Positions 1-12,256 of a DNA stretch of 64,000 nucleotides are shown piece after piece (position 1 is the first letter of the stretch; each line of letters begins with the position of its first letter). Under the pieces are notes generated by a model, which was not told the DNA's origin, searched no databases, and saw nothing but the letters and a program-made list of their open reading frames with translations. Where the stretch lies: contig NC_133538.1 of the NCBI RefSeq assembly GCF_048544455.1, positions 453,171,311 through 453,235,310 of the forward strand, read 5' to 3'. The DNA is from Silene latifolia. Lineage: Eukaryota > Streptophyta > Magnoliopsida > Caryophyllales > Caryophyllaceae. A program made the translations under genes and the position numbers.

Positions 1-56
1 TTTGTACTGTGTGATGCTATGCTTGAGGACAAGCAAAGATATGGTTTGGGGGAGTT
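1..56 (+). other. 3' tail of Ty3/gypsy interior with polypurine tract
   Basis: The window opens inside a retrotransposon. A GAGGACAAGCAAAG-type stretch followed by a G-rich purine run (about 44-56, GTTTGGGGGAGTT) is the usual end of Athila/Tat Ty3 interiors, directly before the 3' LTR. The run would prime plus-strand DNA synthesis. Everything upstream lies outside the window. Confidence 0.7.
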
Positions 57-1300
57 TGATGAGTCATAATTATATACATATTTATGCCTCTCCTTATTTA
101 CTTTTGAAACAGTTTTCGTGCTAGTTTATATTAATTACATGCCTTTTATACTTAAATGCCGATACTTCCGCTATTCGGTGTTTAATACAGGAATGATAAA
201 TTTATGGAGCAAAGGAATAAAATGAGCACCGCGGAGTGGGCATGAAGGAATACACAGAGCATGGCACGAAAATCTAAAAGAATAAAGGAAGAGAAGTTAA
301 TAAGACAACACGAAGAAAAGAGCTGAAACAGGATTAGTCCTTGATCAAGCCCAAGCAGACTCGATCAACTGATAAATGTACTCGATCGAGTACACACAGG
401 CTCGATCGAGTACACTTTAGTTTCAGGGTTTTTCCGCAATTTTGTTAAGTCGGTTATGTTTTACTATAAATACCCAATTCGTACCCTAAGTTATTTTTAC
501 GTCTTTTTTTTACTTAGTTACGCTACATTACAATAAATTCTCTCTAAAAACTCATAGTTTAGTTTATTGTTCTTACTTTCGGATCTAAGCATTCCTCTAT
601 TACTGTATTATTGTTAATCTTTTTATTATTATTAATCATTCGTTTATTGTTCATCTTTTATGCTTTTAAGTATGTCTTCTACAATTATTATTGTTGTTAT
701 TATCGTTAGTATGCTAGCTAATTTCATAATCTAGGGTGAAAGGGGATCTAGGTTGTTAGAAAAGGGTTAATTAATGAATTGATTGTTAAATTGCTCGTGA
801 TTGTTGTTCAATTGTTGTCTTACATCCAATTAATTAATTATTGATCAGAATTGGTTAATTAGTCTTGCAAACTAGGATTTTCACCGACCGGGTTAAGACT
901 AGTACAGGCAACAATAATTGAATTAGACTGACTTAATAATAGAGATCGCATGTTAAGTTTTGATCTAAAAAGACATATTAGAATCGACCGATCGTATGAC
1001 TTTCAACAATATAAATTGCTCAATCAGTGAATTAAATCTCACCCTTGGATGACTACCTAGTGAACCCGATCCCTAGACTCTTTAATATTATTGAATTTGT
1101 CTTTATTTACATCGCAACTAGTTTTAGCAAACCAAATAAACAACCTTCAAGAAATTGTTACCTTAAGACGGACTTAAATATTAGCAAATAGAATAATTAA
1201 CTCGCCTCCCTGTAGATTCGACCCTTTCTTACTTCTAGCTACTAGTTAGTTAAGAATAGGATTTATTTTTGATATAGGTGATAAGACTTTATCCTTATCA
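57..1300 (+). mobile_element. Athila/Tat-type Ty3/gypsy 3' LTR
   Basis: A 1.24 kb LTR begins with TGATGAG right after the polypurine tract and ends with CTTATCA, giving TGAT...ATCA inverted ends. A CTCCCTGTAGATTCGACCC-like motif near the right end is common in this lineage. It holds a small group of palindromic ACTCGATCGAGT motifs at about 355-411. Its right edge coincides to the base with the broken edge of the adjacent Cassandra LTR (1301), so it inserted into Cassandra. The 5 bp duplication should include the bases at 1301-1305, but its partner is outside the window. It is the 3' LTR of an element whose body lies to the left. Confidence 0.75.
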
Positions 1301-1423
1301 CGCATGAGTGAGGACAAAATGTGCTGGAAAGGACCCGTGTTGATTTGTGGGCAATGTATACAGCTTGGCGAGCTATCATGAGTAACCGCTCCCGACCGAA
1401 GGTTTGGGCCGGGGTGTTACAAG

Positions 1424-1435
1424 TGGTATCAGAGC
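1424..1435 (+). other. Primer binding site, initiator Met tRNA (Cassandra)
   Basis: TGGTATCAGAGC lies two bases after the 5' LTR end and is complementary to the 3' end of plant initiator methionine tRNA. It fixes the LTR boundary and the plus orientation. Confidence 0.9.
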
Positions 1436-1598
1436 AACCCTGCGACTGTGTGGTGATAGGAGGAAGTTGTTATACGCTCCTGGAGGCAGTTATCATAAGC
1501 TCCATTGTGATCACCCACCTAGCGGAGGAAGATTCTGGGTTAGCGGTTATGCTCCCAGGCGCAACGAGGACACGTTGCGTTCTTCAAGTGCGGGTGAT

Positions 1599-1915
1599 TG
1601 TAACACCCCATGGTAATTGAAGAGGTCCATTTATAGGCTTAAATGACTAGTATTTAAAGGGATTAGAAGTACTACTCATATCAACAAAGTGCACTTTCTT
1701 TTTTGGTTACCCATGCGAAAGAACTCCATAGTTAAACATGCTTGACTGGGAGTATTCTTAGGATGGGTGACCTCCTGGGAAGGTTTCCAGGATGCGCATG
1801 AGTGAGGATAAAATGCGCTGGAAAGGACCCGTGTTGATTTGTGGGTAATGTACACAACCTGGAGAGCTATCATGAGTAATCGCTCCCGACCCAAGGTTTG
1901 GGTTGGGGTGTTACA
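1599..1915 (+). repeat. Cassandra 3' LTR (317 bp)
   Basis: This is the complete LTR, TGTAACACCCC to GGGGTGTTACA. The right third repeats the surviving 5' LTR at 1301-1421 with several substitutions. The 5S-like block sits in its middle, as known for the family. Confidence 0.88.
1712..1797 (+). other. 5S rRNA-derived Pol III promoter block inside Cassandra LTR
   Basis: The sequence follows plant 5S rRNA from AGAACTCC through AGTTAA..GTGCTTG to the near-perfect GGATGGGTGACCTCCTGGGAAG. That last part covers the C box of the internal Pol III promoter. The 5' third of 5S rRNA is absent or diverged and the 3' end departs after GGGAAG, so this is not a 5S gene. In Cassandra this block is thought to drive Pol III transcription. 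Confidence 0.88.
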
Positions 1916-2903
1916 ATCAGCCACCAGTGGCACCACTCAGCCCTGCCACCTCTAACCTGCACCACGACGCACCCCAGAAACCTCCAACCATCAGCCAAAC
2001 CGTCCCCACAACCCTCAACAATCATGCCCTAACCTCCTCCCTTTCACCCGACACAAACAACAACATAAACAACATCTTCACCCTTAACCACCCTCACGAC
2101 CACCAGTGGCCACTACTACCAACTCCCCCTGACCCGACACAACCAGTCACGACCAACTACCAACCCTAGTTACCCTACCCACGACAGCCATAACACCAAT
2201 AACAATAACATTCACGGAATCCCCTATTTTCGATCGGCAAGCCGTCGCATAAACCCTAACAAAAGCCACCCACGACCACCCCATAGTGGTCGACTAACCA
2301 CCCACAAGCCAACCAACCCCACTTCGAGTCCAACAAGTCAAATCAACATGGATAAAACGGTTCCATCGTGTCTAACATTGCCCATGCCCTATCGCGTATT
2401 CCCGACCAACCACCGTGCGAACCACTACCCTTAACCATCCCTGACCACCCACGGTGGTCGACGCAAACCCAGTTACCACCCCAACCAAACCCAGGTCAGT
2501 CACGATTGAATATGGGTTCATAACCAAGTTTAAACACGTAAAACACCCATAAAACCCCGCCTGAAACTCCCTTTACCCGTGGTCAACGGTGGGTCCTGGT
2601 CAATCCCTGGTGGTCCACGGTAATGGTAATAGTCTTAGTTAGTCATACGGTGGTCTAGTTTACGAGTTATAACAATTACAAAATCAATAAATTTTTTATA
2701 AGACGGTCTTACCATGAGGCGACTAAAAGATGACGAACTCTTCTTCTTTTCTCCCTTTTAATTCTCCCACTCTTACTTTTATGTGATGTTATGTCTTTAT
2801 GTGAAAAATAAGGTTTCTTGTTAGGTCATACTATCTATTTATAGTGATAAGGTAGGTCTTATAGAGCATACTAGGAAATTACTATATTATATTATATACT
2901 TTC

Positions 2904-2946
<43 letters not shown>

Positions 2947-3137
2947 GTTATTATTGTTGTTATTATTGTTATTATTATTATTACTATTATTATTGTTACT
3001 ATTATTATTGTTATTATTGTTGTTATTATTATTGTTGTTATTATTATTATTATTACTATTATTATTATTACTATTATTATTATTACTATTATTATTATTA
3101 CTATTATTATTACTATTACTATTATTATTATTATTAC

Positions 3138-3178
<41 letters not shown>

Positions 3179-3304
3179 GTATTAGTATTATTATTAGTAT
3201 TAGTATTATTAGTATTATTAGTATTATTATTACTATTATTATTATTATTACTATTATTACTATTACTATTATTACTATTACTATTACTATTATTATTACT
3301 ATTA

Positions 3305-3383
<79 letters not shown>

Positions 3384-3392
3384 TACTACTAG

Positions 3393-3464
<72 letters not shown>

Positions 3465-3695
3465 GATTACTATTATATGATATGTATATAATATGCTCTA
3501 TTACACACCCTATTACACGGCCTATGCCAAAATCCCAACTCATTCATTATTTTATTATTTTATTCCGTCTTACAACATAATTATTTATATAATTAATATA
3601 ATAAAACATATTTTGAAATATAATTTGTAAAACACAAAATGATATTTCCACCGTTAACTAACCATTGAATAAGTCCTAAAATATGGGGTATTACA
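1916..3695 (-). mobile_element. LTR-a of E1 (3' LTR of minus-strand element)
   Basis: This block ends GGGGTATTACA at 3695 and is followed on the minus strand by the polypurine-type sequence TTTTTAAGGAGGGAAGAC. On the minus strand the LTR therefore begins TGTAATACCCC. The same sequence recurs, broken by insertions, at 8110-8354, 11468-12256 and 26186-26590 (LTR-b). The left part of LTR-a is beyond the Cassandra and Athila insertions, outside the window. It is non-coding and carries a long ATT/ACT microsatellite. The short ORFs here are not conserved between the two copies. Confidence 0.75.
2906..3474. repeat. Composite (ATT)n/(ACT)n microsatellite, about 570 bp
   Basis: Long trinucleotide array, ATT with interspersed ATTACT, ATTGTT and ATTAGT units, then a pure ACT block at about 3382-3460. 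It lies at the same place in LTR-a as the array at 12232-12256 plus 26186-26382 in LTR-b. Both are followed by the same ATATGTATATAATATGC flank, so it was part of the LTR before duplication. Poly-Leu and poly-Asn reading frames over it are artefacts. Confidence 0.95.
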
Positions 3696-4658
3696 GTCTT
3701 CCCTCCTTAAAAAGAATGTCGTCCCCGAAGTTCACCCACACTTAAAATACTCCACATAATATAACAGTTACACGCTATCAGCATACCTATTACCAATTTC
3801 ACACTGCAAAATAAAAGACAACAACTAAAATGGTAGTATTACATTCTATCCCCCTTAAAGGAACTTCGTCCTCGAAGTTCGTGGCACACATACAAGCTAC
3901 TAGTACAAGCAACTACTTTACCGTCCAATTTCAAAAACTCAAAACAACCAACTCATAAAATTTGATTACTTAGCAACTCATTACCCATCTCAACCAACAA
4001 ACTCAAACCAAAGAGATAATATATAAAGTTAATACTGCATATAACACAATCATTATAATTAACTATAATTATGGCACAAATGGTATGTTCGCTAGGAAGT
4101 AAATGATAAGAGTTTTATTATGCAAGGCCGTTTTAATAAATTATTTTAAACTGAGAAAATCGAGACAACAATTATAACTCAACACAAACTTCTCTATTAT
4201 CAAATAATATGTTATTCAAAATGCCGCAACTACCGAGATTTTACAATCCTACCCCCTTTAAAATTATGGTTACGTCCCCGTAACCTAGGTCACTAATGAA
4301 AATATTATACCAAGTCAACATGCCCGAGCTCAAAGACTATAGCAAAACATAGCACAATTGTTTATTTAGCATGATTGGTAACAAATTACTCGTAGTAACA
4401 TAAATCACAACATACTTTAAAAACACACATTATAAACTAAACTTGTACTTAAATTCCTAGTTATATGTACATTACTAAACTTGCAACAAATCTGCGAAAC
4501 TTGTTAATGCAGCTACATACATCGATAATCCACAATCATAAGTCAACTTCTAATGAACTTTGATAAGGATAAACACATTACGTGAAACAATAATAACAGT
4601 ATTAATTGCATATCCTATAACATATTACGGTTTACAACAATTCTAGTATTGCATCATA

Positions 4659-4749
4659 CTCCCTCCATTCAACTTTTATCACCCCACTTCAATATAATAC
4701 TCCTCTTATTTATTAGAGAAATGGGGTGATAATTGTTGAATGGAGGGAG
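4659..4749. mobile_element. Stowaway-type MITE (91 bp)
   Basis: Perfect terminal CTCCCTCC...GGAGGGAG, with extended inverted repeats (CATTCAACTTTTATCACCCC against its near-complement), flanked by TA on both sides (4657-4658 and 4750-4751). This is the classic Tc1/mariner-derived Stowaway structure. It is too short to code. Confidence 0.9.
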
Positions 4750-6902
4750 TACTTATTAGCAATTTTTGTCACTTGTTTTATAACACATGTTACCCCAACA
4801 TTCTAATCATAAGATCCCATAAACTAATAATTAAATTCATATTATCATAAGTTAAGGATATATTACTCTACTGTACAACTATCATATAATCAACTAATTC
4901 AATATTTTGCTATTCTCTTGAAACTCATTTATAAACAACAACAAGTTAAGTGCAGCTAGATCAATAAACTCTTTAAAACATAGAGATTACTCAACATATA
5001 CTAACCAAGTCAACGTGGTCACATACTAATATATCACACTATCTACCTCGTCTGTTTTATTCTTAATTCTGAATAGAAAATAATTTTTAGTTTTAATTTT
5101 TTTTTTAATCCTCATATATACCATTCGTGCAAAGACAGTAAATAAAATATAACATTCAAATTTCAAGATTTTGATCCCAACTTCCTTGTCAACAATCATA
5201 ACATATGACAATCCCGCAAAAGAAAACAATAATATTAACAATACCAGAATCTATTTCAAATGTTATAACTTATCACATACGTAATCAATTAAACTTTCAC
5301 ACTCAACTCCATCTTTATATAGTTAAGATTCATGTTGTTTACATAGAAAATATTACATAACCTCATGCCGATAGAATTACCAAATATAATATTTTCAGTT
5401 TTACCGCATATTAGTGAACATAATATATGTGATCCTATCATTTACATCATGAAAGCACACTATTATAATATACTAGAAGAGTTGTAAAACACAATAATGC
5501 AACTTTTTTAAAATCTTGTCGCTAAAGTACACCTTTACAATGTTAGAAAACATGTTATAACTTTAAAAAAAATCACCAATAAATAACCTCTTAATTATTT
5601 CTTAAGTTGTTATACTTTTTAGAAAATACATAGAGTTATTAACATATGAGAATGAGAATCAAGTCCATAGCTCAAATAAACAATTTAATATATGGATTTT
5701 TACAACTCAAATGGTCTAAAAAGAATTTTATTAGCATATCGGTACAAATGTGAGTCAACTTGCAAAAATCACCATTAAATATTAAGACATCGATATTTAA
5801 CGTGTCTTATCAATTTAAAAATGTATACGAGTCCTTTAAGCAGAGGAGTTGGAATCATGCATAAATTATAAGTACATATTAAATGAAATTTTTTACAAAA
5901 TCATAAGTCGAAAATATGACTACAAAGTAACATTATGACCACGGTTCACTAAAACATTTATTTCTCCTAAACTGTAAATCATCTAAGCATGAAACCAGTG
6001 GCAAACAAAAGCTAACACACAGGAATATCACACATAAAAATTTCGTCCATAGATAATAAGCAGGCAAAAAACGACAGTCGAAACAATTAGGGGTAAAATA
6101 TGAGAAATTAATCAAGCTTACAAGCAATCTTCACAATGTTAATACATTGCACTTAATTGTATAACATATGAAAGTAAAAGATACACCAATTGTATAAAAC
6201 ACACATAATAAAAGTTATACCAAGGCCCAAAATTTTAGTAGTACCCCACACTACCCTCCTAAAAAAAACTTCGTTTCGAAGTTTCCGAATAAATACTTTA
6301 TTAAAACACGATGAATATCTAAAATGGCCAACAATATTAATCCTCCCATTCCCATCATTAAATTGATACCTCTATTGCTATACATACATAGATAAACATG
6401 GCTTCGGGGCAACATAGTCCGCATATCACTAGACATGAATTGTTATTTATTTGCACACATTATATGCATCCAACGATTCATAGCATCCAAGGAATTAACA
6501 TAATCATAGTTTTATCAATATATAAAACTCAATTCAATATATTCGTAAGATGAGTCACAAGCTATGCCAAACAATAAACCTTCACGCTACACACCCCTAT
6601 GCACATAGCCCAAGGCCAAATTCACAATCATAGTTACCTCAACTCCGCGTCCTGCAACAAGGTTAGAAATTTTTATCTTAAGACAAACAATTGACCCTTA
6701 AGACAGAAAATACTTTCTAATTACCCCACTCATTCAATTTATCTCGAGGTGACCAGTTCAAAACTGAAAGGGCCATGGTACTAATTAGGCGCGCATTCCT
6801 AACCGTACTAAGAGGGGCTCCTAACAGTTTCTACCCGGTCTTCATTTTATTAGACACATCTTAAGTTCATTTGTTCATTGGTTTAGGCCTGAGGATTGTT
6901 TT

Positions 6903-6914
6903 GCTCTGATACCA
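6903..6914 (-). other. Primer binding site, initiator Met tRNA (E1)
   Basis: GCTCTGATACCA on the plus strand is TGGTATCAGAGC on the minus strand, three bases from LTR-b, which begins TGTAACAGCCC at 6918. It proves that E1 runs on the minus strand with its 5' LTR at the right. Confidence 0.85.
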
Positions 6915-7409
6915 CTTTGTAACAGCCCTATTTATCCAAGAGCCTTACTAGGCATTCCTAAGTAAATGAAGTTGTTACCATCTCGGATTGACCGTGGTAG
7001 TCTATAACAAATTAAGACAAAACGCAGTACTTTAAATAAATAATGTTAAATGACATGATTACATTATCCCAAAATAAATAACTATAAATGAACAAAATAC
7101 AACTGCATCGGAAACCAAATAAAACGATTATTAAATAGTGTTTGTCCATTCTAGGTGATCTAGACAGGTAAGTAAATGTCATAGCCTCTCGCCCGTCAGC
7201 TCCCTTCTAAGCCAGCTCAATTGCCTCAAATTAATCTGCTCCCCAATTATTGGTTCATCACAGGTGTTTAACGACTATACGGTCAACCCAACGGTTGAGT
7301 AGGAATATCTAAACAACAAGAACAATACAACAATAAGACAAATCAAATTTGCAAATGCTCAATCCCTTTTGCAACTCCGACATCCACGCATTCTCTCGAG
7401 ACACCTATC

Positions 7410-7429
7410 AATATATATATATATATATA

Positions 7430-7506
<77 letters not shown>

Positions 7507-7524
7507 ATATATATATATATATAT
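7410..7524. repeat. (AT)n dinucleotide repeat
   Basis: About 115 bp of nearly pure AT with two CT interruptions, inside LTR-b. Degenerate GAGACACC(C)AT units flank it (7398-7590). The Tyr/Ile-repeat reading frames over it are not genes. Confidence 0.95.
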
Positions 7525-8929
7525 CCCGAGACACCCATATCAATAACCCAAGACACCCATATAAACAATATCAAATCCCAAGACACCCTTTTATATACCA
7601 CCACCCGTGGTCCGGTTCTTCAAATATTACTCACCACCCTTGGACCGGGCCTTCATACAACAACAATACAAAAAAGCAATACGGATAACAATAATTCAAC
7701 GGATAAATAATAACGATAATCATCCAACAACCAACATCCAATTCCAATTAATATTCAACTGATAAATTCACCAATACACATTCGAGTTGAGTAGATAACC
7801 TAACTCAACAGCAATTATCCAATACGTAGTACAAAGAATAATAATCAAAAGTACTTCACTTCAAATCCGTCACCTAAATACAATATTTATATTTTAATTA
7901 TTAATTATTCAATTCATTAGTATAAATTAACCAGTTATAATTTATTTACATTAATTATTTTCCTGTGTAAATTATTGTGTGAAACCCACTAAATAATTAA
8001 ACCCAAATCCCAAACAAACCCGTTTAAAACAACCCCTTTTTATCCCCCACATACACGGTTTAAAAACCGTGTCCATCACCTCCCCTTCTACCACCTAAAC
8101 CCGGCACCACCGGCCACCACTGGGACCACTCAGCCCTGCCACCTCTAACCTGTACCATGACGCACCCCAACAACTGCCAACCACCAGCCAAACCGTCCCT
8201 TCAACCCTCAACAATCACGCCCAAACCTCCTCCCTATAACCCGACATAAACAACACCTTCACCCTTAACCACTCTCACGACCACCAGTGGCCACCACTAC
8301 AAACTCCCTCTGACCCGACACAACCAGTCACGACCAACTACCAACCCTAGTTACTGATACGATTCCTGGTCAGTGTATGGATTAGGAGTCGAACACGGGT
8401 GAGCAAGTTCATGTGGCATCGTTGGCATATTGTTTAAAGAAGGCCCAATATTAAGCTAGATGGTAACGGGTTTGTTAGAGCTGAGTCCGAATTATATGAA
8501 GTAATTTAGTTGAATAAAAAATAATCATTGATCAGATTTAGTTGTTAGGTTAAATGAAGATTAAGTTTATATTTTATTAATTGGTTTTTTATTTAAGTTA
8601 GGAGTTTCATTAGTTAAGGAGACGATTAGTTATTTAAGGATTGCCTTGTATTCTGTTTTAGGCATTGAACATTTAATAAGAATTCCAGAAATAAAACGAT
8701 CAAAGATTTTGATCAAAACATCGATTTGAGATTGCACTTCAAATCTCCGTTTAGCAATCGAACAAGGTAGTTCGTTTGTTAGGCCGGCATCATTAGTTCG
8801 CATTCAAGGTCGAATAACGAACTAAATATCCTGTTTTATTTCGTTAATTACTGTTACTTTGTCACGCTTATCACGTGACAAGTTTTAAGTTCGTTAATGT
8901 TATTTACTTGCTTCCGCATTTGTATCATC

Positions 8930-8941
8930 TGGTATCAGAGC
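8930..8941 (+). other. Primer binding site, initiator Met tRNA
   Basis: TGGTATCAGAGC, two bases after the 5' LTR end at 8927. Confidence 0.9.
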
Positions 8942-8968
8942 TTCGGCTCTTGATCCTAGAGGGTGACA

Positions 8969-10503
8969 ATGAATTTTGATGACCCTGAATTTCTCAATAA
9001 TTTAAGAGAGGCTCTAAGGAACCTCCCCGAAGGTGGACCACGGTGGCAGCCAAGGCGAGGAGAACCACCTCGTCAGGTGGATGAATTCAAGATCACTGAA
9101 CTCCCGGAGTTCGAGGGTAGCACCGATCCAGAGGACTATCTAGAATGGGAATGAAAGATAGAGCGTATGTTCGAATTCATGGATTTATCTGACGAAAAAA
9201 GTTGCAAATACTCTATCTTGAAGTTGGTAAGAAACGCACCCTTGTGGTTCAAGAATCTCAAGGGAAGGCAAGAATAAAATTAGTTCCTGGGAGGAACTCA
9301 AAAGAAAATTGCGTAAAAGGTTTGTACCCAAATATTATAAGATCGATCTATATAAGAAAATTGCGGGATTAACTCAGGATAGTTTATCGATAACCAATTA
9401 TATTTCGGAATTTGAGAAACTAACATTAATTTGTGAAATTTATGAAATTGAGGAACAAAAGATGGCAAGATTTTGCAGGGGATTAAACCGTAATATTGGT
9501 AATGTTGTAGACTTGCAGCCGTACGCTTCTTTTGATATGTTGTGTACCCTAAGCCTAAAAGTTGAGTCTCAGTTAAAGGCTACTGTAGTTGCTTCAGAAC
9601 TGAGTTTTTCAGGTAAGTGGGATGGTCAGCGGCAGGAGATGGCTGGTCCAAGTACAAACACGGGTACCAAAACAGTACCACCAGTACAAGGGAGGCCATA
9701 AGTGAAGGGGAAGGAGCTGGATTTTTGAAAATTTGTTGCTTTAAATGCCAAGGGTTCGGGCACTTTCAAAGTGAATGTCCAAACAGACGAACTTTTACTT
9801 TACTGGAAGCCATCAGTTTGCGTGATGGGTTGCAAGATGAGGCACCTAAGGAGGATGGGATATTCGAAGTCAGTGCATAGGAGGAAAACGAGACAGTGAC
9901 TTATGAAGCTCCTATTTATGATACGTCCTTGGTTTTGCGACGTATGTTGCATTCAGCAATGGAAACAAGGGAAGAAAAGCAGCGGGGTCAGCTTTTTCAC
10001 ACCAAGTGCTCGGTCCAAGATCGATGGTGTAGTGTTATTGTAGACGGGGGTAGTTGTACTAACATGGCATCAACTAAGTTAGTCGATAAACTGGCATTAA
10101 TTACTTCACCTCATCCAAAACCTTATTCATTGCACTGGCTCGGGACTGTAATAATGTCAGAGTTACAAAGCAGGCTAGGGTGAATTTTGTCATGGGACCA
10201 TATGAAGATGAAGTACTTTGTGACGTCGTTCCAATGGATGCTTGTCATCTATGATTGGGTCATCCATGGCAGTATGATAGAGATGTTGTACATCAAGGAA
10301 GAAGCAACATGCTTTCTTTGTTAAAAGAAAAAAAAAAGATTATTTTGAAACCTATGTCACCCGCCAGTATCCGTGCCATACACTCGTCTCAAGGAAAGAA
10401 GGCTGGTTATACTTTGTTCACTAGTAAAAGGGAGGTAGAGCAGGCTCATCACAATGCGGGTTTTGGTTACACTCTCATGGCAATAGCACGGGCAGAGCAG
10501 TAG
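8969..10503 (+). pseudogene. gag-protease remnant of gypsy element
   Basis: Gag forms the retrotransposon particle and the protease matures it. The ATG at 8969 opens a frame with a gag-like N-terminus (..KITELPEFEGSTDPEDYLEW), broken by a TGA at 9152. Gag continues in another frame at 9309-9701 and returns to the first frame at about 9617-9880, where a CCHC knuckle CFKCQGFGHFQSEC is clear (about 9736-9778). The protease region follows at 9896-10183 with VDGGSCTNMAS as the active-site area, and the linker typical of chromoviruses (CHL..GHPWQYDRD) lies around 10230-10290. Several stops and frameshifts make it non-functional. The early TGA replaces a codon that is usually Arg in this motif, so CGA to TGA is likely. 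Confidence 0.8.
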
Positions 10504-12256
10504 CAGGAAAGTAGTGCAAAGGCCGACCTTGGTATGCTGCTGGAAGAGAACAAGGGTGTATATCCGATTAATGTATCATCTGGATTACTCCATGTGCAAG
10601 GCAGAAAACTCATACCTGGAGCTCTGTTACTTGATAAAGCAGCACATCGAAGTGACCCCAGAGAGACTAAGGAGTTACAGCTGCAAGTGGTCTGGAACGG
10701 GAGTTAAAGCTTGACGCTCAAATGCCTTATAGTAAGGATATTCCAAGCTCACCTGAGATTTGCGTTTCAGTCCAAGTCCAAGTCCAAGCTAAGCCATTGT
10801 ATCATGGTTTTTGATCCTGGAGGAGGGTGTTTTGGTTCCAAAGGTTGATTTATTCTACCAGAATTGAGGACAATTCCGTCTCAAGAGGGAGGGGATGATA
10901 CGATTCCTTGTCATTGTAAGGATTAGGCGTCGAACACGGGTGAGCAATTTCATGTGGCATCGTTGGCATATTGTTTAATGAAGGCCCAATATCAAGATAA
11001 GCGGTGACGGGTTTGTTGAGCTGAGTCCGAATTATAGGAATTAATTTAGTTGAATAAAAATTGATCATTGATCAGATTTAGTTGTTAGGTTAAATGAAGA
11101 TTAAGTTTACATTTTATTAATTGGTTTTTTATTTAAGTTAGGAGTCTCATTAGTTAAGGAGACAATTAGTTATTTAAGGATTGCCTTGTATTCTGTTTTA
11201 GGCATTGAAGGTTTAATAAGAATTCCAGAAATAAAACGATCAAAGGTTTTGATCAAAACTTCGATTTGAGATTGCACTTCAAATCTCCGTTTAGCAATCA
11301 AACAAGGTAGTTCGTTTGTTAGGCCGGCACCATTAGTTCGCAGTCAAGGTCGAATAACGAACTAAATATCCTGTTTTATTTCGTTAATTACTGTTACTTT
11401 GTCACGCATATCACGTGACAAGTTTTCAGTTCGTTAAAGTTAGTTACTCGCTTCCGCATTTGTATCAGTTACCCTACCCACGACAGCCACAACACCAATA
11501 ACCACAACATTAACGCAATCCCCAATTTTCATTTTCTGGCAAGCCGTCGCACGAACCCTAACAACAGCGACCCACGACCACCCGAAAGTGGTTGACTAAC
11601 CACCCACAACCCAACCAACCCCAGTTCGAGTCCAACAAGTCAAAGCAACGTGTATACAACGTTTCCATCGTGGTTAACATTACCCATGCCCTATCGCGTA
11701 TTCCCAACCAACCACCACGCGAACCACCGTCCTTGACCATCCACGGTGGTAGACGCAAACCGAGGTACCACCCAACCAAACCCAAGTCAGTCACAATTGA
11801 ATATGGGTTCATAACCATGTTTAAACACGTAAAACACCCATAAAAACCCGCCTAAAACTCCCTTTACCCGTGGTCCCTGCTGGTCAACGGTGGGTCCTGG
11901 TCAATCCCTGATGGTCAACGGTCATGGTGACGGTCTTAGTTAGTCATATGGTGGTCTAGTTTACGAGTTATAACAATTACAAAATCAATACATTATTTTA
12001 TAAGACGGTCTTACCTTGAGGCGAATAAAAGATGACGAACTCCTCTTCTTTTCTCCCTTTTAATTCTGCCTCTCTTACTTTTATGTGATATTATGTCTTT
12101 ATGTGAAAAATAAGGTTTTTTATTAGGTCATACCATCTATTTATAGTGATAAGGTAGGTCTTATAGAGCATATTAGGAAATTACTATATTATATTATATT
12201 ATATTATATTATATTATATTATATACTTATCATTATTATTATTATTATTATTATTA

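Larger units (their letters stand above)
1301..1915 (+). mobile_element. Cassandra TRIM (5S-bearing, non-coding LTR element), 5'-truncated
   Basis: This is a small non-coding LTR element. The 3' LTR (1599-1915) starts TGTAACACCCC and ends GGGGTGTTACA, so its ends are inverted copies. The 5' LTR survives only as 1301-1421, which matches the last part of the 3' LTR (from about 1795). Between them lie an initiator-Met primer binding site and about 165 bp of interior without a real ORF. The 3' LTR carries a 5S rRNA-derived segment, the defining trait of Cassandra TRIMs, which are moved by enzymes of other elements. The rest of the 5' LTR should lie left of the Athila/Tat element. The TRIM itself sits in an older E1 LTR. 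Its duplicated target is probably ATCAG (1916-1920), but the left copy is missing. Confidence 0.88.
3696..6917 (-). mobile_element. E1 interior: non-coding Ty3-like (Tekay-like termini) element
   Basis: This is an AT-rich interior of 3.2 kb between LTR-a and LTR-b. I find no gag, protease, RT or integrase motif in either strand, so the element is non-autonomous. Its identity comes from its ends. At the left there is a polypurine-type sequence read on the minus strand; at the right there is a Met-tRNA primer site and a leader (about 6748-6914) that resembles the E2 leader at about 21205-21366. At about 3710, 3862, 4263 and 6268 it carries repeated short inverted motifs such as AACTTCGTCCTCGAAGTT. 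These resemble the pol 3' end and polypurine junction of Tekay chromoviruses copied several times. The Stowaway at 4659 is inside it. Lineage is inferred from termini only. Confidence 0.6.
8355..11467 (+). mobile_element. Pol-deleted Ty3/gypsy element (complete ends, TSD GTTAC)
   Basis: This is a 3.1 kb LTR element. The 5' LTR is 8355-8927 and the 3' LTR 10896-11467, both beginning TGATACGATTCC and ending TTTGTATCA. They differ at roughly 30 of about 573 positions by eye. The target duplication GTTAC is at 8350-8354 and 11468-11472, and LTR-a shows the empty site with one GTTAC. There is a Met-tRNA primer site at 8930-8941 and a purine run at about 10884-10895. The interior encodes gag and protease remains only; RT, RNase H and integrase are missing. 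Any mobility would have needed enzymes from related elements such as the 50489-54390 one, whose protease region is similar. Confidence 0.92.

Noticed and set aside
1712..1797. 5S rRNA gene
   Set aside because: Only part of 5S is kept, with many changes, and it lies inside an LTR with clear ends. It is a Cassandra component.
2902..3580. Long open frames giving poly-Leu or poly-Asn/Ser proteins
   Set aside because: Both strands are open only because of the (ATT)n/(ACT)n repeat; there is no domain and no start context.
7349..7710. Ile/Tyr-repeat frames
   Set aside because: Translation of the (AT)n tract.
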